64,000 bases of DNA from Zeugodacus cucurbitae. Taxonomy: Eukaryota; Arthropoda; Insecta; Diptera; Tephritidae. Positions within the stretch are counted from its first letter, which is position 1. Each line of letters begins with the position of its first letter. Positions 23,604 through 36,361 of the stretch are shown piece by piece. Position numbers and translations under genes: made by a program. The DNA lies in the NCBI RefSeq assembly GCF_028554725.1, contig NC_071668.1:48713732-48777731 (forward strand). Reading direction: 5' to 3'. The notes beneath the pieces were generated by a model. The model did not search any database. It had not been told where the DNA came from and saw only the letters and a list, made by a program, of their open reading frames with translations.

Positions 23604-25610
23604 TTATTGTTGAGAAATGCCCTCCATTTCTAAGGCTCGGAAAATCTTAGAAATCGAGTAAATAAAGGCAGCGGTGCGTAAATCATTGCAGAGACCGAAT
23701 TCATTGGCCACAATCTTAATGCCTGCCCCCGCAGTTTCCATAACTGTTTGTAGTCCTGCGTCTACAATATCCGCCTCCTTCGTACAGTCTCTTATGAGCT
23801 TTAACTTTTTGTTTGGCTTGAACTTATCCTAAATAAATAAATTAAAAAAATTCATATTAACAAATTAACTTATTTGCACGGTGGTCAAAGTTCACTTACC
23901 TCGCACTCATTCATGGAGTTAAAGATCTCGTTGATTATGGCTTTCTCGCGTTTAACATTCATTTTGCCATAAGATACATGATTGATATTCTTTAAGTACT
24001 CAAAGTAGGATACCGTTACACCGCCAGCATTGCAAAACAAATCCGGTATAATGAGTACATTCTTTTTACGTAATATTTCATCGGCAGCTGGCGTCGAAGG
24101 ACCATTAGCGCCTTCTAAAATCATCTTGGCTTGTACACTGTTAGCATTTTCGACAGTGAGAACCTTTTGCGTAGAGCAAGGCATTAGTATATCGCATTTT
24201 TCACCCAACAAACTGCCCTCTTTTTCGGTATATACTGCCCTCTCTTTGGTATAGCCCTTGATTGATTTATTATTTTTTGCATAATACTCCATTAAGTCCT
24301 AAGTATATGAAGAAAATTAAAAAAATATTATCATGGAGATATTTATTTTCAATACGCCACATACCTTTGGATCAATGCCATTCTCATTTACTAGAGACAC
24401 GTCAAATTCTTGAACACCGATCAGTTTGGCACCGGCTTCCACTACAAAAACGGATGCATGGGAACCGACATTGCCAAACCCTTGTACGATCACGGTTTTA
24501 TCTTTCCAACCAGTCTTCCAGCCTAATAAATCCATCCAATCTTTATCCATAATAAAACATTCAGCCGCCTTAAATAGACCACGTCCCGTGGCGGCGGTGC
24601 GACCATTTATACCGCCTATTTCTACTGGCTTACCAGTCGTGATGGCCAATGCATCTACATCGTTATAGCCTAGAAGAACAATTTATTTGTCTATCAAGAC
24701 GTTTTCTAATATTTCATAAAAAAAAATTACCAAAAGTTTTAATATATTGATCCACCAACCAACTCATCTCGCGTTGGCTGGTATTCACATCTGGTGCCGG
24801 TACATCTATACCCGGACCTATCATATTGCGACGTAATAGCTCCATTGTATAGCGACGCGTAATTGTTTGCAATTCTTGTGCAGTATACTTCTTCGGGTCG
24901 ATACGTATGCCACCCTTGGAACCACCAAACGGTACATTCACGCAAGCCGTCTTAAACGCCATCAGATAAGCCAAAGCGCGTATCTCATCGGCGTCGACGT
25001 CCATGGCAAAACGTATGCCTACAAAAGAGGAACGGATATTATCAGTCAGTTATATATATCATGCTAGACATCAGCAGTTGAAGCATTGAAAAGGAAGAAC
25101 ATTTTCTTGAAACACACAACTACATGCATATATTCTAGAAAATTCGTTGAGAAATTTTTTGAATATACCAGCTTTTCTAGAAAAATAATAGCCAATAATA
25201 TAATTGAACCCACCGCCTTTGAGTGGTAATCTGTGTCTAGTGTGGTGTGCGCGATAGCCGGTGATTAGCTCGTAATTGCCATCACTTCTTATTATAGGGA
25301 AGGTAACTTCCAATAGATTTGTAGTGCAGCCCATCAATTTAAGCATGGCGGAAACACGTTGTTCACGCTGTTCCTTCTTCATGTAAGGATACTTTTCCAG
25401 CTCCTTTATCATCATCGGCTCCATTAGCTGAGCGGCCGAGTGATAATAATACTCAACCATGTGTGCAAATGGTGGGTCTTTGTCTTTATTGATTTTTTCC
25501 AAATGCTTGGGCATCACGTGCTTTTCACGCGTAGCTCCAAGTCCGGTCCAGTTTAAAACTGTCTTCGATAGTGAAGATCGTAAAAGTTTACCATTTAAAA
25601 GGAAGGACAT
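23604..25610 (-). CDS. Gdh: Glutamate dehydrogenase, copy 8, with 4-residue net insertion
   Basis: Exons are 25214-25610, 24731-25018, 24365-24669, 23900-24298 and 23604-23828. Exon 4 is 12 bp longer than in most copies. Ala349 is replaced by ERAVY, giving a 537-aa protein with an enlarged surface segment between the Rossmann core strands. The inserted DNA (around 24228-24243) repeats the nearby ACTGCCCTCT motif, which suggests a templated repair event. Intron 1 has a G-to-T change near 25040 shared only with copy 9. Confidence 0.9.
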
Positions 25611-26065
25611 ATTGCCTTGCGATAATGCAATCCCAGTTATGATTTTTTTTGTGTGTTTTTGTAAGAAATTTTTTGCACTCACTTTTTCGGCAATTATTTT
25701 GGTATCCGCTGATTTTGTTGTATATTGTATATATACAATTGTATTACGAATATATAAATATTCCACAATATTCAGTAAGAAAATATTTTTTGTTTATTTA
25801 TTATTTGCGTCAGGTTTTTTTTTGTAATTATTTTCTTCGAGAACAAATTCAAATCGCTCCGTTCAACACAACTGTTCTTATGAAAATCTCAATATCAACT
25901 GAACTGAGAAAAATAAATTTGACAATATTGACTGTTTATGTTTTGAAGTTTTGATTTTTTCTGTTGAAAATATGTTAATGTTAATGTTTTTTTAATGTTA
26001 ATTATTTTATTCTGGCAAAAATTTTGGATTTTGGGGATCGTAAAAAATGACGAATAATGCATAAT

Positions 26066-26296
26066 AACCCCTACCCACTTACTACGCTATTTTTGGTGCA
26101 TTTGGTGGATGGATTTTTGGTACCATTCACCACTTTTTTGGTGCATTTTGGTGCATTTGATGCATTGGCGCGTGGTGAAAAACCGAGTTTTTCACGGCGC
26201 GCAAATGGGGTTATACAGGTCGTATGAGTACCATATTACCAAAAACAGAAAAACAGATATAAGGGTACCAAAAACAGAGGTAAGTGGGTAGGGGTT
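26066..26296. mobile_element. 231-bp inverted-repeat element, spacer 8/9
   Basis: Inverted ends lie at 26066-26082 and 26280-26296. A T-to-G change in the hairpin loop near 26187 is shared only with spacer 9/10. Confidence 0.6.
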
Positions 26297-26570
26297 TTGT
26301 TTTTTAATTGTAAAACTGTTGCTGTCAAGAAGCCATTTTGTTTGTGTTTGTGTAAAGAAATATTTATTTAAAAATTGAAGAAAAATATACAAAAGGATAT
26401 TACACTTTGGATCTTATAAATATATAAATGTAAAATGTGTAAAAATAAACAATCGCCTAGCGACTTCAGACGCATTCTGCAATTATTGCTGAGAAATGCC
26501 CTCCAATTCTAATGCTCGGAAAATCTTCGAAATCGAGTAAATAAAGGCGGCGGTGCGTAAATCATTGCAG
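26297..26570 (-). pseudogene. GDH 3'-end fragment, spacer 8/9
   Basis: The coding part is 26483-26570. It keeps the TAC codon that is TAG in the neighbouring true exon 5 of copy 9. Confidence 0.85.
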
Positions 26571-26798
26571 TGGTGAATGCCACCAAAATTGGCGTAGTAA
26601 GTGGGTAGGGGTTTTTTTTTTAATTGTTAAACTGTTGCTGTCAAGAAGCCATTCTGTTTGTGTTTTTGTAAAGAAATATTTATTTAAAAATTTAAGAAAA
26701 ATATACAAAAGGATATTACACTTTGGATCTTATAAATATATAAATGTAAAATTTGTAAAAATAAATAATCGCCAAGCGACTTCAGACGCATTCTGTAA

Positions 26799-28805
26799 TT
26801 ATTGTTGAGAAATGCCCTCCATTTCTAAGGCTCGGAAAATCTTAGAAATCGACTAAATAAAGGCAGCGGTGCGTAAATCATTGCAGAGACCGAATTCATT
26901 GGCCACAATCTTAATGCCTGCCCCCGCAGTTTCCATAACTGTTTGTAGTCCTGCGTCTACAATATCCGCCTCCTTCGTACAGTCTCTTATGAGCTTTAAC
27001 TTTTTGTTTGGCTTGAACTTATCCTAAATAAATAAATTAAAAAAATTCATATTAACAAATTAACTTATTTGCACGGTGGTCAAAGTTCACTTACCTCGCA
27101 CTCATTCATGGAGTTAAAGATCTCGTTGATTATGGCTTTCTCGCGTTTAACATTCATTTTGCCATAAGATACATGATTGATATTCTTTAAGTACTCAAAG
27201 TAGGATACCGTTACACCGCCAGCATTGCAAAACAAATCCGGTATAATGAGTACATTCTTTTTACGTAATATTTCATCGGCAGCTGGCGTCGAAGGACCAT
27301 TAGCGCCTTCTAAAATCATCTTGGCTTGTACACTGTTAGCATTTTCGACAGTGAGAACCTTTTGCGTAGAGCAAGGCATTAGTATATCGCATTTTTCACC
27401 CAACAAACTGCCCTCTTTTTCGGTATATACTGCCCTCTCTTTGGTATAGCCCTTGATTGATTTATTATTTTTTGCATAATACTCCATTAAGTCCTAAGTA
27501 TATGAAGAAAATTAAAAAAATATTATCATGGAGATATTTATTTTCAATACGCCACATACCTTTGGATCAATGCCATTCTCATTTACTAGAGACACGTCAA
27601 ATTCTTGAACACCGATCAGTTTGGCACCGGCTTCCACTACAAAAACGGATGCATGGGAACCGACATTGCCAAACCCTTGTACGATCACGGTTTTATCTTT
27701 CCAACCAGTCTTCCAGCCTAATAAATCCATCCAATCTTTATCCATAATAAAACATTCAGCCGCCTTAAATAGACCACGTCCCGTGGCGGCGGTGCGACCA
27801 TTTATACCGCCTATTTCTACTGGCTTACCAGTCGTGATGGCCAATGCATCTACATCGTTATAGCCTAGAAGAACAATTTATTTGTCTATCAAGACGTTTT
27901 CTAATATTTCATAAAAAAAAATTACCAAAAGTTTTAATATATTGATCCACCAACCAACTCATCTCGCGTTGGCTGGTATTCACATCTGGTGCCGGTACAT
28001 CTATACCCGGACCTATCATATTGCGACGTAATAGCTCCATTGTATAGCGACGCGTAATTGTTTGCAATTCTTGTGCAGTATACTTCTTCGGGTCGATACG
28101 TATGCCACCCTTGGAACCACCAAACGGTACATTCACGCAAGCCGTCTTAAACGCCATCAGATAAGCCAAAGCGCGTATCTCATCGGCGTCGACGTCCATG
28201 GCAAAACGTATGCCTACAAAAGAGGAACGGATATTATCAGTCAGTTATATATATCATGCTAGACATCAGCAGTTGAAGCATTGAAAAGGAAGAACATTTT
28301 CTTGAAACACACAACTACATGCATATATTCTAGAAAATTCGTTGAGAAATTTTTTGAATATACCAGCTTTTCTAGAAAAATAATAGCCAATAATATAATT
28401 GAACCCACCGCCTTTGAGTGGTAATCTGTGTCTAGTGTGGTGTGCGCGATAGCCGGTGATTAGCTCGTAATTGCCATCACTTCTTATTATAGGGAAGGTA
28501 ACTTCCAATAGATTTGTAGTGCAGCCCATCAATTTAAGCATGGCGGAAACACGTTGTTCACGCTGTTCCTTCTTCATGTAAGGATACTTTTCCAGCTCCT
28601 TTATCATCATCGGCTCCATTAGCTGAGCGGCCGAGTGATAATAATACTCAACCATGTGTGCAAATGGTGGGTCTTTGTCTTTATTGATTTTTTCCAAATG
28701 CTTGGGCATCACGTGCTTTTCACGCGTAGCTCCAAGTCCGGTCCAGTTTAAAACTGTCTTCGATAGTGAAGATCGTAAAAGTTTACCATTTAAAAGGAAG
28801 GACAT
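26799..28805 (-). CDS. Gdh: Glutamate dehydrogenase, copy 9, with insertion and early stop
   Basis: Exons are 28409-28805, 27926-28213, 27560-27864, 27095-27493 and 26799-27023. It shares the 12-bp exon 4 insertion of copy 8. In addition, the codon for Tyr516 (majority numbering) reads TAG at 26853-26855, so translation would end 18 residues early and lose the C-terminal helix segment YSISKIFRALEMEGISQQ. The C-terminal helices of animal GDH pack at the base of the antenna, so reduced function is likely but not certain. It could be called a pseudogene. Confidence 0.85.
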
Positions 28806-29260
28806 ATTGCCTTGCGATAATGCAATCCCAGTTATGATTTTTTTTGTGTGTTTTTGTAAGAAATTTTTTGCACTCACTTTTTCGGCAATTATTTTGGTAT
28901 CCGCTGATTTTGTTGTATATTGTATATATACAATTGTATTACGAATATATAAATATTCCACAATATTCAGTAAGAAAATATTTTTTGTTTATTTATTATT
29001 TGCGTCAGGTTTTTTTTTGTAATTATTTTCTTCGAGAACAAATTCAAATCGCTCCGTTCAACACAACTGTTCTTATGAAAATCTCAATATCAACTGAACT
29101 GAGAAAAATAAATTTGACAATATTGACTGTTTATGTTTTGAAGTTTTGATTTTTTCTGTTGAAAATATGTTAATGTTAATGTTTTTTTAATGTTAATTAT
29201 TTTATTCTGGCAAAAATTTTGGATTTTGGGGATCGTAAAAAATGACGAATAATGCATAAT

Positions 29261-29491
29261 AACCCCTACCCACTTACTACGCTATTTTTGGTGCATTTGG
29301 TGGATGGATTTTTGGTACCATTCACCACTTTTTTGGTGCATTTTGGTGCATTTGATGCATTGGCGCGTGGTGAAAAACCGAGTTTTTCACGGCGCGCAAA
29401 TGGGGTTATACAGGTCGTATGAGTACCATATTACCAAAAACAGAAAAACAGATATAAGGGTACCAAAAACAGAGGTAAGTGGGTAGGGGTT
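29261..29491. mobile_element. 231-bp inverted-repeat element, spacer 9/10
   Basis: Inverted ends lie at 29261-29277 and 29475-29491. It has the hairpin-loop variant of spacer 8/9. Confidence 0.6.
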
Positions 29492-29765
29492 TTGTTTTTT
29501 AATTGTAAAACTGTTGCTGTCAAGAAGCCATTTTGTTTGTGTTTGTGTAAAGAAATATTTATTTAAAAATTGAAGAAAAATATACAAAAGGATATTACAC
29601 TTTGGATCTTATAAATATATAAATGTAAAATGTGTAAAAATAAACAATCGCCTAGCGACTTCAGACGCATTCTGCAATTATTGCTGAGAAATGCCCTCCA
29701 ATTCTAATGCTCGGAAAATCTTCGAAATCGAGTAAATAAAGGCGGCGGTGCGTAAATCATTGCAG
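29492..29765 (-). pseudogene. GDH 3'-end fragment, spacer 9/10
   Basis: The coding part is 29678-29765. It also keeps the TAC codon that is TAG in exon 5 of copy 10. Confidence 0.85.
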
Positions 29766-29993
29766 TGGTGAATGCCACCAAAATTGGCGTAGTAAGTGGG
29801 TAGGGGTTTTTTTTTTAATTGTTAAACTGTTGCTGTCAAGAAGCCATTCTGTTTGTGTTTTTGTAAAGAAATATTTATTTAAAAATTTAAGAAAAATATA
29901 CAAAAGGATATTACACTTTGGATCTTATAAATATATAAATGTAAAATTTGTAAAAATAAATAATCGCCAAGCGACTTCAGACGCATTCTGTAA

Positions 29994-31988
29994 TTATTGT
30001 TGAGAAATGCCCTCCATTTCTAAGGCTCGGAAAATCTTAGAAATCGACTAAATAAAGGCAGCGGTGCGTAAATCATTGCAGAGACCGAATTCATTGGCCA
30101 CAATCTTAATGCCTGCCCCCGCAGTTTCCATAACTGTTTGTAGTCCTGCGTCTACAATATCCGCCTCCTTCGTACAGTCTCTTATGAGCTTTAACTTTTT
30201 GTTTGGCTTGAACTTATCCTAAATAAATAAATTAAAAAAATTCATATTAATAAATTAACTTATTTGCACGGTGGTCAAAGTTCACTTACCTCGCACTCAT
30301 TCATGGAGTTAAAGATCTCGTTGATTATGGCTTTCTCGCGTTTAACATTCATTTTGCCATAAGATACATGATTGATATTCTTTAAGTACTCAAAGTAGGA
30401 TACCGTTACACCGCCAGCATTGCAAAACAAATCCGGTATAATGAGTACATTCTTTTTACGTAATATTTCATCGGCAGCTGGCGTCGAAGGACCATTAGCG
30501 CCTTCTAAAATCATCTTGGCTTGTACACTGTTAGCATTTTCGACAGTGAGAACCTTTTGCGTAGAGCAAGGCATTAGTATATCGCATTTTTCACCCAACA
30601 AACTGCCCTCTTTTTCGGTGGCTTTGGTATAGCCCTTGATTGATTTATTATTTTTTGCATAATACTCCATTAAGTCCTAAGTATATGAAGAAAATTAAAA
30701 AAATATTATCATGGAGATATTTATTTTCAATACGCCACATACCTTTGGATCAATGCCATTCTCATTTACTAGAGACACGTCAAATTCTTGAACACCGATC
30801 AGTTTGGCACCGGCTTCCACTACAAAAACGGATGCATGGGAACCAACATTGCCAAACCCTTGTACGATCACGGTTTTATCTTTCCAACCAGTCTTCCAGC
30901 CTAATAAATCCATCCAATCTTTATCCATAATAAAACATTCAGCCGCCTTAAATAGACCACGTCCCGTGGCGGCGGTGCGACCATTTATACCGCCTATTTC
31001 TACTGGCTTACCAGTCGTGATGGCCAATGCATCTACATCGTTATAGCCTAGAAGAACAATTTATTTGTCTATCAAGACGTTTTCTAATATTTCATAAAAA
31101 AAAATTACCAAAAGTTTTAATATATTGATCCACCAACCAACTCATCTCGCGTTGGCTGGTATTCACATCTGGTGCCGGTACATCTATACCCGGACCTATC
31201 ATATTGCGACGTAATAGCTCCATTGTATAGCGACGCGTAATTGTTTGCAATTCTTGTGCAGTATACTTCTTCGGGTCGATACGTATGCCACCCTTGGAAC
31301 CACCAAACGGTACATTCACGCAAGCCGTCTTAAACGCCATCAGATAAGCCAAAGCGCGTATCTCATCGGCGTCGACGTCCATGGCAAAACGTATGCCTAC
31401 AAAAGAGGAACGGATATGATCAGTCAGTTATATATATCATGCTAGACATCAGCAGTTGAAGCATTGAAAAGGAAGAACATTTTCTTGAAACACACAACTA
31501 CTTGCATATATTCTAGAAAATTCGTTGAGAAATTTTTTGAATATACCAGCTTTTCTAGAAAAATAATAGCCAATAATATAATTGAACCCACCGCCTTTGA
31601 GTGGTAATCTGTGTCTAGTGTGGTGTGCGCGATAGCCGGTGATTAGCTCGTAATTGCCATCACTTCTTATTATAGGGAAGGTAACTTCCAATAGATTTGT
31701 AGTGCAGCCCATCAATTTAAGCATGGCGGAAACACGTTGTTCACGCTGTTCCTTCTTCATGTAAGGATACTTTTCCAGCTCCTTTATCATCATCGGCTCC
31801 ATTAGCTGAGCGGCCGAGTGATAATAATACTCAACCATGTGTGCAAATGGTGGGTCTTTGTCTTTATTGATTTTTTCCAAATGCTTGGGCATCACGTGCT
31901 TTTCACGCGTAGCTCCAAGTCCGGTCCAGTTTAAAACTGTCTTCGATAGTGAAGATCGTAAAAGTTTACCATTTAAAAGGAAGGACAT
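29994..31988 (-). CDS. Gdh: Glutamate dehydrogenase, copy 10, with early stop
   Basis: Exons are 31592-31988, 31109-31396, 30743-31047, 30290-30676 and 29994-30218. The same TAG replaces Tyr516 (30048-30050) as in copy 9, but exon 4 has the normal length without the 12-bp insertion. A synonymous change at Val296 in the GFGNVG loop and a C-to-T change in intron 4 (near 30250) are private. The combination places a crossover boundary between exon 5 and the middle of exon 4. Confidence 0.85.
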
Positions 31989-32443
31989 ATTGCCTTGCGA
32001 TAATGCAATCCCAGTTATGATTTTTTTTGTGTGTTTTTGTAAGAAATTTTTTGCACTCACTTTTTCGGCAATTATTTTGGTATCCGCTGATTTTGTTGTA
32101 TATTGTATATATACAATTGTATTACGAATATATAAATATTCCACAATATTCAGTAAGAAAATATTTTTTGTTTATTTATTATTTGCGTCAGGTTTTTTTT
32201 TGTAATTATTTTCTTCGAGAACAAATTCAAATCGCTCCGTTCAACACAACTGTTCTTATGAAAATCTCAATATCAACTGAACTGAGAAAAATAAATTTGA
32301 CAATATTGACTGTTTATGTTTTGAAGTTTTGATTTTTTCTGTTGAAAATATGTTAATGTTAATGTTTTTTTAATGTTAATTATTTTATTCTGGCAAAAAT
32401 TTTGGATTTTGGGGATCGTAAAAAATGACGAATAATGCATAAT

Positions 32444-32674
32444 AACCCCTACCCACTTACTACGCTATTTTTGGTGCATTTGGTGGATGGATTTTTGGTA
32501 CCATTCACCACTTTTTTGGTGCATTTTGGTGCATTTGATGCATTGGCGCGTGGTGAAAAACCGATTTTTTCACGGCGCGCAAATGGGGTTATACAGGTCG
32601 TATGAGTACCATATTACCAAAAACAGAAAAACAGATATAAGGGTACCAAAAACAGAGGTAAGTGGGTAGGGGTT
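32444..32674. mobile_element. 231-bp inverted-repeat element, spacer 10/11
   Basis: Inverted ends lie at 32444-32460 and 32658-32674. It has the common form. Confidence 0.6.
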
Positions 32675-32948
32675 TTGTTTTTTAATTGTAAAACTGTTGC
32701 TGTCAAGAAGCCATTTTGTTTGTGTTTGTGTAAAGAAATATTTATTTAAAAATTGAAGAAAAATATACAAAAGGATATTACACTTTGGATCTTATAAATA
32801 TATAAATGTAAAATGTGTAAAAATAAACAATCGCCTAGCGACTTCAGACGCATTCTGCAATTATTGCTGAGAAATGCCCTCCAATTCTAATGCTCGGAAA
32901 ATCTTCGAAATCGAGTAAATAAAGGCGGCGGTGCGTAAATCATTGCAG
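32675..32948 (-). pseudogene. GDH 3'-end fragment, spacer 10/11
   Basis: The coding part is 32861-32948. It has the common form. Confidence 0.85.
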
Positions 32949-33177
32949 TGGTGAATGCCACCAAAATTGGCGTAGTAAGTGGGTAGGGGTTTTTTTTTTT
33001 AATTGTTAAACTGTTGCTGTCAAGAAGCCATTCTGTTTGTGTTTTTGTAAAGAAATATTTATTTAAAAATTTAAGAAAAATATACAAAAGGATATTACAC
33101 TTTGGATCTTATAAATATATAAATGTAAAATTTGTAAAAATAAATAATCGCCAAGCGACTTCAGACGCATTCTGTAA

Positions 33178-35172
33178 TTATTGTTGAGAAATGCCCTCCA
33201 TTTCTAAGGCTCGGAAAATCTTAGAAATCGAGTAAATAAAGGCAGCGGTGCGTAAATCATTGCAGAGACCGAATTCATTGGCCACAATCTTAATGCCTGC
33301 CCCCGCAGTTTCCATAACTGTTTGTAGTCCTGCGTCTACAATATCCGCCTCCTTCGTACAGTCTCTTATGAGCTTTAACTTTTTGTTTGGCTTGAACTTA
33401 TCCTAAATAAATAAATTAAAAAAATTCATATTAACAAATTAACTTATTTGCACGGTGGTCAAAGTTCACTTACCTCGCACTCATTCATGGAGTTAAAGAT
33501 CTCGTTGATTATGGCTTTCTCGCGTTTAACATTCATTTTGCCATAAGATACATGATTGATATTCTTTAAGTACTCAAAGTAGGATACCGTTACACCGCCA
33601 GCATTGCAAAACAAATCCGGTATAATGAGTACATTCTTTTTACGTAATATTTCATCGGCAGCTGGCGTCGAAGGACCATTAGCGCCTTCTAAAATCATCT
33701 TGGCTTGTACACTGTTAGCATTTTCGACAGTGAGAACCTTTTGCGTAGAGCAAGGCATTAGTATATCGCATTTTTCACCCAACAAACTGCCCTCTTTTTC
33801 GGTGGCTTTGGTATAGCCCTTGATTGATTTATTATTTTTTGCATAATACTCCATTAAGTCCTAAGTATATGAAGAAAATTAAAAAAATATTATCATGGAG
33901 ATATTTATTTTCAATACGCCACATACCTTTGGATCAATGCCATTCTCATTTACTAGAGACACGTCAAATTCTTGAACACCGATCAGTTTGGCACCGGCTT
34001 CCACTACAAAAACGGATGCATGGGAACCGACATTGCCAAACCCTTGTACGATCACGGTTTTATCTTTCCAACTAGTCTTCCAGCCTAATAAATCCATCCA
34101 ATCTTTATCCATAATAAAACATTCAGCCGCCTTAAATAGACCACGTCCCGTGGCGGCGGTGCGACCATTTATACCGCCTATTTCTACTGGCTTACCAGTC
34201 GTGATGGCCAATGCATCTACATCGTTATAGCCTAGAAGAAGAATTTATTTGTCTATCAAGACGTTTTCTAATATTTCATAAAAAAAAATTACCAAAAGTT
34301 TTAATATATTGATCCACCAACCAACTCATCTCGCGTTGGCTGGTATTCACATCTGGTGCCGGTACATCTATACCCGGACCTATCATATTGCGACGTAATA
34401 GCTCCATTGTATAGCGACGCGTAATTGTTTGCAATTCTTGTGCAGTATACTTCTTCGGGTCGATACGTATGCCACCCTTGGAACCACCAAACGGTACATT
34501 CACGCAAGCCGTCTTAAACGCCATCAGATAAGCCAAAGCGCGTATCTCATCGGCGTCGACGTCCATGGCAAAACGTATGCCTACAAAAGAGGAACGGATA
34601 TGATCAGTCAGTTATATATATCATGCTAGACATCAGCAGTTGAAGCATTGAAAAGGAAGAACATTTTCTTGAAACACACAACTACATGCATATATTCTAG
34701 AAAATTCGTTGAGAAATTTTTTGAATATACCAGCTTTTCTAGAAAAATAATAGCCAATAATATAATTGAACCCACCGCCTTTGAGTGGTAATCTGTGTCT
34801 AGTGTGGTGTGCGCGATAGCCGGTGATTAGCTCGTAATTGCCATCACTTCTTATTATAGGGAAGGTAACTTCCAATAGATTTGTAGTGCAGCCCATCAAT
34901 TTAAGCATGGCGGAAACACGTTGTTCACGCTGTTCCTTCTTCATGTAAGGATACTTTTCCAGCTCCTTTATCATCATCGGCTCCATTAGCTGAGCGGCCG
35001 AGTGATAATAATACTCAACCATGTGTGCAAATGGTGGGTCTTTGTCTTTATTGATTTTTTCCAAATGCTTGGGCATCACGTGCTTTTCACGCGTAGCTCC
35101 AAGTCCGGTCCAGTTTAAAACTGTCTTCGATAGTGAAGATCGTAAAAGTTTACCATTTAAAAGGAAGGACAT
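33178..35172 (-). CDS. Gdh: Glutamate dehydrogenase, copy 11 (Gly282Ser)
   Basis: Exons are 34776-35172, 34293-34580, 33927-34231, 33474-33860 and 33178-33402. The frame is open. Gly282Ser, just before the strand leading to the GFGNVG nucleotide loop, is shared only with copy 12. Intron 2 near its acceptor has the G variant also seen in copies 1, 2 and 12, where the others have C. Confidence 0.92.
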
Positions 35173-35627
35173 ATTGCCTTGCGATAATGCAATCCCAGTT
35201 ATGATTTTTTTTGTGTGTTTTTGTAAGAAATTTTTTGCACTCACTTTTTCGGCAATTATTTTGGTATCCGCTGATTTTGTTGTATATTGTATATATACAA
35301 TTGTATTACGAATATATAAATATTCCACAATATTCAGTAAGAAAATATTTTTTGTTTATTTATTATTTGCGTCAGGTTTTTTTTTGTAATTATTTTCTTC
35401 GAGAACAAATTCAAATCGCTCCGTTCAACACAACTGTTCTTATGAAAATCTCAATATCAACTGAACTGAGAAAAATAAATTTGACAATATTGACTGTTTA
35501 TGTTTTGAAGTTTTGATTTTTTCTGTTGAAAATATGTTAATGTTAATGTTTTTTTAATGTTAATTATTTTATTCTGGCAAAAATTTTGGATTTTGGGGAT
35601 CGTAAAAAATGACGAATAATGCATAAT

Positions 35628-35858
35628 AACCCCTACCCACTTACTACGCTATTTTTGGTGCATTTGGTGGATGGATTTTTGGTACCATTCACCACTTTTT
35701 TGGTGCATTTTGGTGCATTTGATGCATTGGCGCGTGGTGAAAAACCGATTTTTTCACGGCGCGCAAATGGGGTTATACAGGTCGTATGAGTACCATATTA
35801 CCAAAAACAGAAAAACAGATATAAGGGTACCAAAAACAGAGGTAAGTGGGTAGGGGTT
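35628..35858. mobile_element. 231-bp inverted-repeat element, spacer 11/12
   Basis: Inverted ends lie at 35628-35644 and 35842-35858. The outer end near 36160 has five G instead of four, shared with spacer 12/13. Confidence 0.6.
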
Positions 35859-36132
35859 TTGTTTTTTAATTGTAAAACTGTTGCTGTCGAGAAGCCATTT
35901 TGTTTGTGTTTGTGTAAAGAAATATTTATTTAAAAATTGAAGAAAAATATACAAAAGGATATTACACTTTGGATCTTATAAATATATAAATGTAAAATGT
36001 GTAAAAATAAACAATCGCCTAGCGACTTCAGACGCATTCTGCAATTATTGCTGAGAAATGCCCTCCAATTCTAATGCTCGGAAAATCTTCGAAATCGAGT
36101 AAATAAAGGCGGCGGTGCGTAAATCATTGCAG
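35859..36132 (-). pseudogene. GDH 3'-end fragment, spacer 11/12
   Basis: The coding part is 36045-36132. It carries CTGTCGAGAAG near 35885 where most have CTGTCAAGAAG. Confidence 0.85.
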
Positions 36133-36361
36133 TGGTGAATGCCACCAAAATTGGCGTAGTAAGTGGGTAGGGGGTTTTTTTTTTAATTGTTAAACTGTTG
36201 CTGTCAAGAAGCCATTCTGTTTGTGTTTTTGTAAAGAAATATTTATTTAAAAATTTAAGAAAAATATACAAAAGGATATTACACTTTGGATCTTATAAAT
36301 ATATAAATGTAAAATTTGTAAAAATAAATAATCGCCAAGCGACTTCAGACGCATTCTGTAA

